The position numbers and the translations under genes were made by a program. DNA of 64,000 nucleotides from JBFWNG01 sp050251195 (GTDB lineage: Bacteria > Bdellovibrionota_B > Oligoflexia > Oligoflexales > Oligoflexaceae): contig JBFWNG010000010.1 in the NCBI GenBank assembly GCA_050251195.1, positions 1 through 64,000 of the forward strand, read 5' to 3'. The notes beneath the pieces were generated by a model that ran no database searches, had not been told where the DNA came from, and saw only the letters and a list, made by a program, of their open reading frames with translations. This document shows positions 33,464-42,609 of this stretch, piece after piece. Every line of letters begins with the position of its first letter. The first letter of the stretch is position 1.

Positions 33464-36400
33464 TCACCATCAAATCTTCGTTGGTTGCCGTCTTAGCGCT
33501 CACACTATTTGTCGGTTGTAAATCCCGCTCAGAGACTCAACGTCTCAACGAAAACCGCACGCGTCTAACAGACGAATCACTCGCGCTATGGAGCTTCTAT
33601 CGATTCAGCTTCCTTGACGACGGACGGGTTATCGCGCGGGACGAAGGCGATATCACGACGTCTGAGGGTCAAAGCTATGCAATGCTTCGGTCAGTATGGG
33701 CAAACGATCGTGAATCCTTTGATGCGACGTGGTCGTGGACGCAAGAAAATCTCCAGCGACCAGACGGACTCTTCGCGTGGAAATGGAAAGGTAGAGTTGT
33801 CGACAAAAACACCGCAACCGATGCCGATGTCGATATAGCACTCTCTCTCTTATTGGCGGGCCGAAGATTCGAGAATCCAAAATATGCGCATCAGGCAATG
33901 GAAGTAATAAAGGCCGCCCGAGAAATTGACATAACCAGGGCGGGAACTCACTATCTTCCGACTGCGGGAAACTGGACTAAAAACGATAGATACGTCAAGG
34001 TTCACGTCGGCTACCTCGCCCCTTATGCCTATGAAAACTTTGCCGCAATCGATAAAGAATTTCCCTGGAAAAACGTCGTCCAAACATCCTACGATATTTT
34101 GCATTGGATATATGACGGGCAGAAATTGCCTGTTCCGCCAGAGTTCATCTTCGTAGACCGTAATTCGGGGAAATTCTACCTTCGTCATCCCACTACGGGA
34201 CAACAAGCTCACTTCAGCTATGACGCCTTTCCCCTCTTTTGGCGAATAGCCGTCGATCAAAAATGGTTCAGACGCGGGCACAACAATCTACGCCAAAAAA
34301 TGACTAAGTTTTTTGAAGAGGAATTTGCTAAGAAAGGTCAAATCCTTGACCGATATAGTCTTAACGGCAAAGCGATCAGCAAGAACGAAGGTTTACCTCT
34401 CTATGCCACGCTAGCAAGCCTTAGCCGAACGATCGACGATTCATTCGCCAATCAGATTTACGACAAACGCCTGTCCAAACTTTGGGTCGAAGCTCTGGAA
34501 GGGGCGTCGTTGCCATATTACCTGCATAACTGGTTGTGGTTCGATCGCGGATTAGAAGTTGGGATAGCTCGAGACTACGACGAATTTCTTTCTTTCCTCC
34601 GCCCTTTCGATACGAAGGTTTTTCTCGCAAACTTTCCCGCCATTCCGCTTGCTCTTGCCGTTCTTCTCTTCTTCTTTGTCCGAACTCATCTTTGGATTCG
34701 CGTTGCATTTCTTTGCCTTTCCACTTTCCTATGCACCGATTACCTGCTTTGGCGCCTTACCGATTCGCTGAATTTTGTTGAGCCGATGGGACCAATTATA
34801 AGCGGCGCACTCCTCATTGCCGAAATCTACGGATTTGCAACTCTCTTGCTCCTCTGGCTGCAGGTCGGAACCAAACCGTCAAAGAAAGTCTTGCGTAGGC
34901 CGGCGCCAAATAACTTCCAGCCGACGGTAGACATCTTTATTCCTATTTACACTGAGTCGCTCGAAATCCTAGAGGCCACCCTTATCGGGGCCAACGCCAT
35001 CGACTACGAAAAAAAGCGAATCTTCGTCTGCGACGATAGCCATCGCGACAGCGTATGCAAATTGGCCGAAGCTTCGGGCGCGGTTTACGTCAAAGGGCCG
35101 AAAAAGCACGCTAAGGCCGGCAATCTCAACAATGCCTTAGCTCAGACCGATGGTGAACTGGTGGTTGTTTTTGATACAGACCATATTCCCGTTACCTCAT
35201 TTCTTCGGGAAACTGTTCCCTTATTTTTTGATGAACGGATGGGCATTGTCCAAACGCCCCATGTTTTTTATAACGAAGACATTTTTCAAAGAACCTTCTC
35301 CTGCCGTACGCGCATAGGGAACGAGCAAGACATGTTTAACCATGCGATTCAAAGTGGGCGCGATACCTGGGGCGGCGCTTTCTTCGTTGGGAGCGGCGCA
35401 GTGTTCCGGCGGAAAGCCATGGAAGACGTAGGCGGCTTCAACCTCTTGAGCATCACAGAGGACATCCATACCAGCCAAATCATTCACAGCAAAGGCTGGA
35501 AAAGCGCGTTTGTTGACAAGAACCTAGCGGTCGGACTCTCGGCGGAGAACTTACTCTCTTATTTGGTCCAACGCCGGAGGTGGATGCTTGGATGCCTTCA
35601 GATTTTCTTTAAAGATAATCCGATGAAGTACAAATCGCTTCCGCTCCGCCATCGCATCGGCTATCTCGCGTCGTTAGTCTATTTTTTCTACCCGGCCGCG
35701 CGGTTCGTCTTTTGGCTCACGCCGATGTATTTTCTGCTCTTTCATTGGCATCCGCTGTTGGCCGATATTCCCGCGCTCTTTGCCCATCTTCTGCCATTTA
35801 TGATCCTTCGGCCCATGATGAACGCCGCACTGTTGCCTGGTTGGCCTCGAATGTTTTGGGGCCAGATTTATGAAGCCGTTGTAGCTTTCCCGTTGTTCCG
35901 GGCAATGTTCGATTTGCTGCTGCCAAAACGCCTCGGCTTCAAAGTGACACCAAAGGGGATCATGTCCGAAAAGCGCACCTTCGATGTCATTTCAACACGC
36001 TTGACCCTCTTCGCCATTGCAGTTTCCGTCATCGCTCTCATTAAGGGTGCGTGCGAAGTGTGGTTCTTTGGAATCGAGAAGGAAGCCTACTTCTTCAATA
36101 TGAGCTGGGCAGCGTTTAACCTCCTCTTTTTGTTTGCCACGCTTTTTATCGCCTGGGAACGCCCGCAAAGGCGAACTCTCGAGCGCGTACGAAAGGCGGT
36201 TCCAGTCCGCATCAGAACTGGAAACGACGATCCGATAGACTTAATCACGGAGGACCTCAGTCTAGGCGGAATCAGGGTTCTTTCTTCAAAACCCATGCTT
36301 CTGACTGAAAGACTGACACTGGATTTTGTCAATAATCGAGATCTGATTTTGGATGCCAGCTTGGTATACCAGGAAAGGATTAGCCGCAACCAATACGTCA

Positions 36401-36867
36401 CCGCGTTTTCTTTTGGGGCTAACCGCCAACAGCGCCAGTCCTTGACGCGCCTAATTTTTACCGATCCTGCAACATGGGTTCAGCAGCATAATTTGCGAAC
36501 TCAGTGGTCGCTCGTAAGCTCGTGGTTTTTTTTCCGAGGACTTTTTCTCCATCTCATGCCGCAAAGACCCTTCAAACGTAGATCCGTTCGGATAAAAACT
36601 CGCGAGAAAGGCCTATTCAATTGGGGCAATATTGAGGTCGCGGTCAATCTCAAAAATATTTCACCGAGCGGATTTTGCGTTGCGACACGCGAGAACATCC
36701 CAATTGAAAGCGACCTGGTGTCTTTCCAAAGCAGCAAGAGCGGAGGAAAACTAGCGACGCTTGTTCACAAACAAAAAACACTTGGGGGCAGTCTTATGTG
36801 GGGATTCCGCTTCGTAGACCAAACGCCAAGCTCAACCGATTTTTTGCCATCAATAAAGGTCAACTAA
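33460..36867 (+). CDS. GH8 glucanase - cellulose-synthase-type GT2 - PilZ - PilZ fusion protein
   Basis: 1135 residues. Signal with lipobox-like FVGC (Cys20). GH8 domain about 35-385 with general acid Glu69 ('TTSEGQSYAM') and acidic block Asp121/123/125 ('ATDADVD'), as in BcsZ. Three hydrophobic segments (about 388-470), then a BcsA-type GT2 domain with 'VCDDS', 'VFDTDHIPV', 'SITEDIHTS' and QRRRW. More membrane segments follow. The first PilZ has 'DLSLGGIRV' and a preceding RxxxR; the second has 'NISPSGFCV' with an Arg-rich N-side. An odd number of segments before GT2 places GH8 outside and GT2 inside. BcsA and BcsZ are normally separate proteins. Start overlaps the lipoprotein stop. Confidence 0.88.
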   Translation: MITIKSSLVAVLALTLFVGCKSRSETQRLNENRTRLTDESLALWSFYRFSFLDDGRVIARDEGDITTSEGQSYAMLRSVWANDRESFDATWSWTQENLQRPDGLFAWKWKGRVVDKNTATDADVDIALSLLLAGRRFENPKYAHQAMEVIKAAREIDITRAGTHYLPTAGNWTKNDRYVKVHVGYLAPYAYENFAAIDKEFPWKNVVQTSYDILHWIYDGQKLPVPPEFIFVDRNSGKFYLRHPTTGQQAHFSYDAFPLFWRIAVDQKWFRRGHNNLRQKMTKFFEEEFAKKGQILDRYSLNGKAISKNEGLPLYATLASLSRTIDDSFANQIYDKRLSKLWVEALEGASLPYYLHNWLWFDRGLEVGIARDYDEFLSFLRPFDTKVFLANFPAIPLALAVLLFFFVRTHLWIRVAFLCLSTFLCTDYLLWRLTDSLNFVEPMGPIISGALLIAEIYGFATLLLLWLQVGTKPSKKVLRRPAPNNFQPTVDIFIPIYTESLEILEATLIGANAIDYEKKRIFVCDDSHRDSVCKLAEASGAVYVKGPKKHAKAGNLNNALAQTDGELVVVFDTDHIPVTSFLRETVPLFFDERMGIVQTPHVFYNEDIFQRTFSCRTRIGNEQDMFNHAIQSGRDTWGGAFFVGSGAVFRRKAMEDVGGFNLLSITEDIHTSQIIHSKGWKSAFVDKNLAVGLSAENLLSYLVQRRRWMLGCLQIFFKDNPMKYKSLPLRHRIGYLASLVYFFYPAARFVFWLTPMYFLLFHWHPLLADIPALFAHLLPFMILRPMMNAALLPGWPRMFWGQIYEAVVAFPLFRAMFDLLLPKRLGFKVTPKGIMSEKRTFDVISTRLTLFAIAVSVIALIKGACEVWFFGIEKEAYFFNMSWAAFNLLFLFATLFIAWERPQRRTLERVRKAVPVRIRTGNDDPIDLITEDLSLGGIRVLSSKPMLLTERLTLDFVNNRDLILDASLVYQERISRNQYVTAFSFGANRQQRQSLTRLIFTDPATWVQQHNLRTQWSLVSSWFFFRGLFLHLMPQRPFKRRSVRIKTREKGLFNWGNIEVAVNLKNISPSGFCVATRENIPIESDLVSFQSSKSGGKLATLVHKQKTLGGSLMWGFRFVDQTPSSTDFLPSIKVN

Positions 36868-38943
36868 ATGCAGCGCGTCATGGCATTGATGATTTGTATC
36901 GTTTTAGGAACCACTCAAAGTTATGGCGGAACCATAAAAGAAGAATGGTACCTCATGCGCGGCAAAGCCAATATGAAAATTGGCAATATGAAAGCGGCGA
37001 TTGAAGCCTACGAAAAGGCCGTAGAAATCAATCCTGACAACACTGAATCGATGAGAGATCTGGGGCTAGCTTACGCTAACGAAGGACTTACCGACAAGGC
37101 GATTCAACAATTCGACAGGTACCTAAAGAAGAACCCAAAGGATGCCGAAATTCTTTTCAAACAGGCCGATTTCCTCTCCTGGAAACGTTATGAATACCGA
37201 AGAGCCGACGCTCTGTCGTTTTATAAGCAAGGTCTTGATCTTAAAGACGACTCGAACGCTCATAAAAAATATGCGAAGCTTCTCGGCAGGGATAAGAAGG
37301 ACTACGAGCAAGCGATAACGGAATACAAAAAGCTTGTTGCGGAACTACCTGGAGACGAATCCCTGAGAGCAGAGTACCGCAAGCTTCTCGTGTGGGATAA
37401 GAAATACTTGGACGACGCCCTTGAAGAGTATGAAAACTACACTTCGAAATATCCTAAGGACGACGATGCCAAACATCAATACGCTCAACTCCTCGCAGAT
37501 GAAGGGTCGGATTTGCCTCACGCCGAATCGCTGCTGGCCGAGGTGTCCGCCAAACGGGGCAATCCCTATGATCTCGAATTAGAGAAAGCTAGGATCCAAG
37601 CGAACATAAGGGGACGGGAGGACACCGCCGTCGGAAGCTATAAGATCCTCCTAAAGAGGAAGTATTCTGCCAACGTAGACGAAGAACTAGCCGATCTCCT
37701 GGCGCGGCAGAAGGACACCCGCACCGAGGCTCTGGAACATTATCGCAGCCTAGTCGCCAACGCTCCAAACAACAAGCGCCTGCGGTTGAAGTACGGGCGT
37801 TTGCTGCTTGCGGATCGCAGTAACGCAGCACAGGCGGCGCAGCAATTTGAAAGGGTTCTGGATGCCGCTCCGTCCAATGGAGAAGCTCACCAAGGGGCTG
37901 CATTGGCTTACAGTACGTTAGGCGAAGAGGACAAAGCGCTCTACCACTCTCAACAAGCCGATAAATTTGGAACATCGAGCGAGGATGTCCGGTCCATAGA
38001 CAACGAACTCAGCGCCGATCGTGAACCCAGGGTAGGAGTTCGAGCGACAAACTTGCACCAGCCCTCCAGCGGTCAATGGCGCTGGAACCATTCGGCGCTT
38101 CTCGCGGCGGCCAAGGCAGATCCGTCTGCATTCTCGTCAATCTCTGCCGAAGCGGGAATGGAACGAATCAAGAGTAATGACGAAGCTGCAAGCGGCGCAT
38201 TAGCCACGGTTTACGGTCAATATCGCTTTTCTGAAGAAACAGTGTTGGATGTATCCCTTGGGTATCACGCGATCGGTTTGCCCGATAGAAGAAAGACAGG
38301 TAGCGCCAGCTTGAAATTTCCTTTGGGGGGAAAGAATGTAGCCGTCAAAGGTTCGCGAGATTTTCGTTATGACTCGCTTCTCGCATTCAAGGGCAAAGAG
38401 ATCAATGGAGCAAAAATCGGCGGCGCTCGAACGGACACATACGGAATCGAGATAGCTGACGCCAAAGGTTCGGTCCCCTGGAAAATATTTCCTTACACGG
38501 GGACAGTGAGATCGGCCGAATCCGACGAGAACAGACTTTCAGGCGCTAGCGGAGAAGTACGGTTTCCATTCACTTCTGATGAGGATGGAGGGTACGGATT
38601 TCTTTACAAGGGTAATACCATTCATTATGACCACAACCGATCAAGGTTTGACCAGGGAGGATATTTTAGTCCCAAGCTGTTTATCAACCAAGCCGTGCAA
38701 ATGTTCTTCGAGGCAAAGAGTGCGGGAGAATACTTCGCGCAGATTCAAGCCGGCCCCACTCTCCAATACATCAAGGACTCAGATACTCGCGGCAAACTGG
38801 TTCTTGGTCTCGAAGGACAGGTCGGCTGCTATTGGCAAAATATCTTCGACGAATATAATCTTTCGTTCGACCTGACTTACCTTCGCCTGCCTGGGGTCAA
38901 CTTTCAACTTTACGGCTCCCTTGGCGCCTCGATGCGGCTGTAA
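36868..38943 (+). CDS. TPR plus outer-membrane beta-barrel protein, BcsC-like
   Basis: 691 residues. Signal peptide about 1-20, then TPR repeats over about 25-370 (first clear one 'AAIEAYEKAVEINPDNTESM'). From about 400 to the end are amphipathic beta strands typical of an outer-membrane barrel. This is the layout of BcsC and related polysaccharide exporters such as AlgK/AlgE and PgaA. It starts directly at the stop of the fusion synthase (TAAATG). It probably carries the glucan across the outer membrane. Confidence 0.82.
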   Translation: MQRVMALMICIVLGTTQSYGGTIKEEWYLMRGKANMKIGNMKAAIEAYEKAVEINPDNTESMRDLGLAYANEGLTDKAIQQFDRYLKKNPKDAEILFKQADFLSWKRYEYRRADALSFYKQGLDLKDDSNAHKKYAKLLGRDKKDYEQAITEYKKLVAELPGDESLRAEYRKLLVWDKKYLDDALEEYENYTSKYPKDDDAKHQYAQLLADEGSDLPHAESLLAEVSAKRGNPYDLELEKARIQANIRGREDTAVGSYKILLKRKYSANVDEELADLLARQKDTRTEALEHYRSLVANAPNNKRLRLKYGRLLLADRSNAAQAAQQFERVLDAAPSNGEAHQGAALAYSTLGEEDKALYHSQQADKFGTSSEDVRSIDNELSADREPRVGVRATNLHQPSSGQWRWNHSALLAAAKADPSAFSSISAEAGMERIKSNDEAASGALATVYGQYRFSEETVLDVSLGYHAIGLPDRRKTGSASLKFPLGGKNVAVKGSRDFRYDSLLAFKGKEINGAKIGGARTDTYGIEIADAKGSVPWKIFPYTGTVRSAESDENRLSGASGEVRFPFTSDEDGGYGFLYKGNTIHYDHNRSRFDQGGYFSPKLFINQAVQMFFEAKSAGEYFAQIQAGPTLQYIKDSDTRGKLVLGLEGQVGCYWQNIFDEYNLSFDLTYLRLPGVNFQLYGSLGASMRL

Positions 38944-39001
38944 AGCACACCTTCAGTATATTATTAGTCAACCGGCCTCCCCCAGGACGACTTTTAGTAA
39001 A

Positions 39002-39031
39002 TTGACCGTCAACCGCTCGTGCCGCTATAAT
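39002..39031 (+). promoter_or_regulatory. Sigma70-type promoter of the 39077-41721 operon
   Basis: TTGACC (39002-39007), 18-nt spacer, TATAAT (39026-39031). Strong match, about 45 nt before the GTG start at 39077. Confidence 0.72.
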
Positions 39032-39076
39032 AATCCTAATAATTAAGACATCATAGACCACGCCTCAGGAGGCTTT

Positions 39077-40585
39077 GTGAAACTCGTCCGCCACTGCACC
39101 CAAGCAATCGTTCTCATCGTCGCAGCTACGAGCGCCTGCAAAAAAGACAAGGCGTCGCAGGCAATGACCGACTCACAAACCTGCGGAATTTCCGGATCTG
39201 GAAATCCACAAGACGCTCTAACTGAGGCCGCCGCAACAAACTGCGACCCCAATCCCGAAAAAATGATGCTTGATAAAGGCTGCTTTAACCGGGGCAGAAC
39301 CATCATCGCGGAAAAGGACAATAAGCAAGCTCGAAAGATCGACGTGTTCCAGTGTTCGCCGGTCACCGGCACGAATGACTTCGATATAAAGACCTCGGTC
39401 TTCTTTTCTCATCCCGACGAACTTATATCGTTCGATAAGAACACGAGCCTGCATAACTTCTACAAACTCAAGGGTGTCACCTACGAATTTCAGGGAGACT
39501 CTTTTTCGAACCAAAATAAGTGTCGAGAATGCCATGCCTACGGCGAACTTGTCATGAAGGAGCTTCCTGACCCGTGGCATAACTGGATAGGCCGCAGTGT
39601 GTCAGCAGAGGTTCAGGAGATTGTCGGCAAAGATTTAACTGGCCAACCGAGAAGAGCTATCGAAGGCACCGTCATGGAGACAATTGTTAAAGAGTCGATA
39701 AACCTAGTTGCCGACGGATACGCGTCGCGAACCAAATCAGGAGCTGCCCCCCTTGAGAATATTACTGTTAAGGAAGTTCTGAAGCCGCTCTTTTGCGAAA
39801 CGGGCGTGACAATCTTGGACAAGGCATCAGGCAACCCCTTTAATCCGCACAATTTCATCTTTCTTCCTCGGTCGCCGCTCGTTAGCATAGCGGGTCAGTT
39901 TATGGCGCCGGGCCCCGGCTCGAAACTCCCTAAACTGCCGAACGGGGAACAATACGCATCCGAAAACGGGCTGGAAATTCCCACGGCGTATGGTCCAGCG
40001 ATAGGTGAATCCTTCATCCAAGCAAAGGTTGTCAGCCAACTCGTGAGTACCGGAGTCATCGAGGAAAGTCTCCCGGTGGCGGCAGCTTTGGTTGATTGGC
40101 CCAACGCAATTTTTTCGACAAAGCGTTGCGGTATCTGGAAGCAGATCCCCGAAACCAAAATGTCGGAGGTTCAAGGTGGCAAGGCAGTTAACGAGATGCT
40201 TTTGTCGGAACTCGCCAACAGCGACAATGCTGACGTCCAAGAGTTTGTGGCAAACCTTAAAAAATCCTCTGAGAATTTGAACGGGGTAAAAGACGAATTT
40301 AAAACGCGTTTAGGAACTTTTTTAGCTAAATGCAAAGAAGAAGGAAGCGCCATCTCACAGATCGAGAAGTTCTATCCGCTTTATCGCTCCAAACTAATAC
40401 CGTACCTACAGACCAACGAGAAGCTAAAATTCTTTGAGAAGCTCGCCATAATTGAACACGAACCTCTTAAAGCTAACTCACCATCCTCTATGTTCTCGGA
40501 GAGCCAAAAAATATTCGATGGCGCTTATGCGAAACAAGAGGGTTTGGGTTTAACGGAAGATTGCCAGTTGAACATGTCGCTATAA
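39077..40585 (+). CDS. Lipoprotein with a single c-type haem motif
   Basis: 502 residues. The GTG start has AGGAGG 4 nt upstream. 'IVLIVAATSACKKDK' is a lipoprotein signal (TSAC). One CxxCH motif (Cys149, Cys152, His153 in 'NKCRECHAYGEL') suggests covalent haem c attachment in the periplasm. The rest is not a recognised enzyme. A conserved-looking block 'FLPRSPLVSIAGQFM' follows at about 258-272. It is first in a two-gene operon with another lipoprotein. Redox role is inference; the function is unknown. Confidence 0.68.
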   Translation: MKLVRHCTQAIVLIVAATSACKKDKASQAMTDSQTCGISGSGNPQDALTEAAATNCDPNPEKMMLDKGCFNRGRTIIAEKDNKQARKIDVFQCSPVTGTNDFDIKTSVFFSHPDELISFDKNTSLHNFYKLKGVTYEFQGDSFSNQNKCRECHAYGELVMKELPDPWHNWIGRSVSAEVQEIVGKDLTGQPRRAIEGTVMETIVKESINLVADGYASRTKSGAAPLENITVKEVLKPLFCETGVTILDKASGNPFNPHNFIFLPRSPLVSIAGQFMAPGPGSKLPKLPNGEQYASENGLEIPTAYGPAIGESFIQAKVVSQLVSTGVIEESLPVAAALVDWPNAIFSTKRCGIWKQIPETKMSEVQGGKAVNEMLLSELANSDNADVQEFVANLKKSSENLNGVKDEFKTRLGTFLAKCKEEGSAISQIEKFYPLYRSKLIPYLQTNEKLKFFEKLAIIEHEPLKANSPSSMFSESQKIFDGAYAKQEGLGLTEDCQLNMSL

Positions 40586-40599
40586 AAGGGGTCATATAG

Positions 40600-41721
40600 A
40601 TGAAACCATATTTTTTGTTAGCCTTATTTCATGCAAGCATGTTTGTCGGATGTAAAAGTATGTCCACATCCGGAGTTAGAGACACCCAGCAGTCCGAACC
40701 ACTCGTAAAAGACGAATGGATACAGTCCGCATCATTGCAAGACGATCTTCCACAGATCGAATGCACTGCGGGCATTCCCATGTACTTGACGCTAGAGGCG
40801 GCAACTACAGTCCCTAGCGAAGATCGCCTCCCTTTCCAGGGATGGAACAAAGTCGATACCATCGAAAACAAGCAAGACTTTAACCTAAGAATGGACGCTT
40901 GCTATGATGAGCTGACAAATCTCGCTTCACTTCACCGCATTGTGCAAAAAACGAGAGACGGTATCTTCATCATCATGTCAATTAAAGGCGATGCTTCGAT
41001 TAACGGTCTAGCTGAAGCTTTAATGGGCGATTACACCCAATTGAAGATCATTAACCCGTACACAGAATGGTTTTTTATCCACAACGCTAAGAATCGAATC
41101 GTCATTCAGGGTGGCATAGAACACGAAGGACAAAACCTTGTTGCATTCGTTCATGAAACCCAAAAACCGGACGGTAGTTTTGGAAAATTCGAAGACACAA
41201 TGTGGAGCAATGCCATCATGGTGGGTATCCCGGCCTTGAAAGACCCATTTTCTGACTATGTTTGTCCCACCAGCATCGGGGCGTCTTCGATAACGGTAGA
41301 CGACACAAAAATGGAATTCGAGTTCTGTCATGGCGGAGGGACGTCAGGAACGTGGAATGTGAAGTATACGAAGATAACCATCACCGATAACAGCCCCCTT
41401 GCTCCGGAAAACATCCGCAACAAGCCCGTGGTTGTGAAGGAAATAAATGCAAGACATCGGCATCACAATATTTGCGACTCAATATTCATGAAGACGGATG
41501 ACGCCGAATATATCCTAACTTCTGGTCCGGCAGGAGTCGCTAATGAAAGCGATGCTATAGAATGTGTCAATAAAGAGAAAGTTTTCTTGGTGAATCCCAA
41601 GCCGAGCGATGGTCCTTGGAGGATGGTGTACAAAAAGATCTATCCAAAGACCAACCAATCGAAGCAGGGGAAATCCGACCTGATGCACTGGGGCAAAGAC
41701 GGAGGTTGGAAAGAAAACTAA
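40600..41721 (+). CDS. Lipoprotein of unknown function
   Basis: 373 residues. 'MKPYFLLALFHASMFVGCKS' is a lipoprotein signal with lipobox FVGC. The mature part contains several cysteines and a His-rich stretch 'NARHRHHNICD' at about 286-296 that could bind metal. AAGGGG precedes the ATG. It lies 14 nt behind the CxxCH lipoprotein and the two probably act together. It ends 3 nt from the convergent nusB. No family recognised. Confidence 0.68.
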   Translation: MKPYFLLALFHASMFVGCKSMSTSGVRDTQQSEPLVKDEWIQSASLQDDLPQIECTAGIPMYLTLEAATTVPSEDRLPFQGWNKVDTIENKQDFNLRMDACYDELTNLASLHRIVQKTRDGIFIIMSIKGDASINGLAEALMGDYTQLKIINPYTEWFFIHNAKNRIVIQGGIEHEGQNLVAFVHETQKPDGSFGKFEDTMWSNAIMVGIPALKDPFSDYVCPTSIGASSITVDDTKMEFEFCHGGGTSGTWNVKYTKITITDNSPLAPENIRNKPVVVKEINARHRHHNICDSIFMKTDDAEYILTSGPAGVANESDAIECVNKEKVFLVNPKPSDGPWRMVYKKIYPKTNQSKQGKSDLMHWGKDGGWKEN

Positions 41722-41724
41722 GGA

Positions 41725-42159
41725 TTAATATTTACGGGCGGCTAGTTTGTCGAGAATTCCGTTAACGAACGAACCGGATTTTTCTGAACCATATTTCTTA
41801 GCCAACTCGACGGCTTCGTTAAGAATCACCTTAAAGGGCGTGTCAGTGCTGTTCATCTCGAATAACGCGACGCGCAAAACCGCCTTGTCTGTCACTGTTA
41901 CTCGCTGAATGTTCCAGTTTTCTAGTACCGATCCAATTTGGTCATCCAGTTGAGAGCTGTTTTCAAGAGCACCTTCGGCAAGTTGCTCGGCAAACTCCTG
42001 TGCCTTCTCCGGCACCTTAAAATACTTCACAAAGTCCATAAAGTGAGGCTTGGAAAAGTGGAATATCTTTTGAGCTTCGCATTGATAAAGAAACTGCACA
42101 GCGAAGTCGCGTGCTAGGCTTCGCGGGCCTGCCGGTTTTTCTGTCGTATTGGTTGTCAA
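41725..42159 (-). CDS. nusB: Transcription antitermination factor NusB
   Basis: 144 residues, standard size. 'RSLARDFAVQFLYQCEAQ' is the N-terminal RNA-binding helix and 'ILNEAVELAKKYGSEKSGSFVNGILDKLA' region (split here by domain) is the C-terminal signature. NusB with NusE binds boxA of rRNA leaders. The TTG start overlaps the ribH stop (TTGA). The ribBX-ribH-nusB order is common in proteobacteria. Confidence 0.93.
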   Translation of the reverse strand: MTTNTTEKPAGPRSLARDFAVQFLYQCEAQKIFHFSKPHFMDFVKYFKVPEKAQEFAEQLAEGALENSSQLDDQIGSVLENWNIQRVTVTDKAVLRVALFEMNSTDTPFKVILNEAVELAKKYGSEKSGSFVNGILDKLAARKY

Positions 42160-42605
42160 AAGTTTCTACCTTGGTTGTCGAATTTCTTGTAAGTACGCAT
42201 CATCTCAAGTGCGGCTCGAGCAGCTTCCGAACCTTTATTGCCGTGCTTCAAGCCCGCTCTGTTCATAGCTTGCTCAACGGTGTCTGTCGTCAAGATGCCA
42301 AAGATCACGGGGCACTTGCTCTCAACGCTGAGTCGACTTAGGCTCGAACTAACGGCGGAACAAATATAGTCGAAATGCGGTGTTTCCCCCTTTATGACAG
42401 CGCCTAAACAAATCACCGATTCATAGGTGGTATGACTCAGAGCCTTCGCCGCCAGACCGGGGATCTCAAATGCGCCTGGCGTCCACAGAACCTCGATTTT
42501 GTCTTCGGTGATCCCTTGTGACAGCAGCTCCGTTTTAGCAGCGTCCAAAAGCGACTTCGTTATAAGATCGTTAAATCTGCTGACAACAATTAATACGTTT
42601 GCCAT
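42156..42605 (-). CDS. ribH: 6,7-dimethyl-8-ribityllumazine synthase
   Basis: 149 residues. 'VVSRFNDLITKSLLDAA' (substrate loop), 'WTPGAFEIPGLAAKAL', 'CLGAVIKGETPHFDYI' and 'FGILTTDTVEQAMNRAG' are all present. It condenses ArP with dihydroxybutanone phosphate, the penultimate riboflavin step. The second substrate comes from RibBX just upstream (4-nt gap). Confidence 0.95.
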   Translation of the reverse strand: MANVLIVVSRFNDLITKSLLDAAKTELLSQGITEDKIEVLWTPGAFEIPGLAAKALSHTTYESVICLGAVIKGETPHFDYICSAVSSSLSRLSVESKCPVIFGILTTDTVEQAMNRAGLKHGNKGSEAARAALEMMRTYKKFDNQGRNF

Positions 42606-42609
42606 GACA

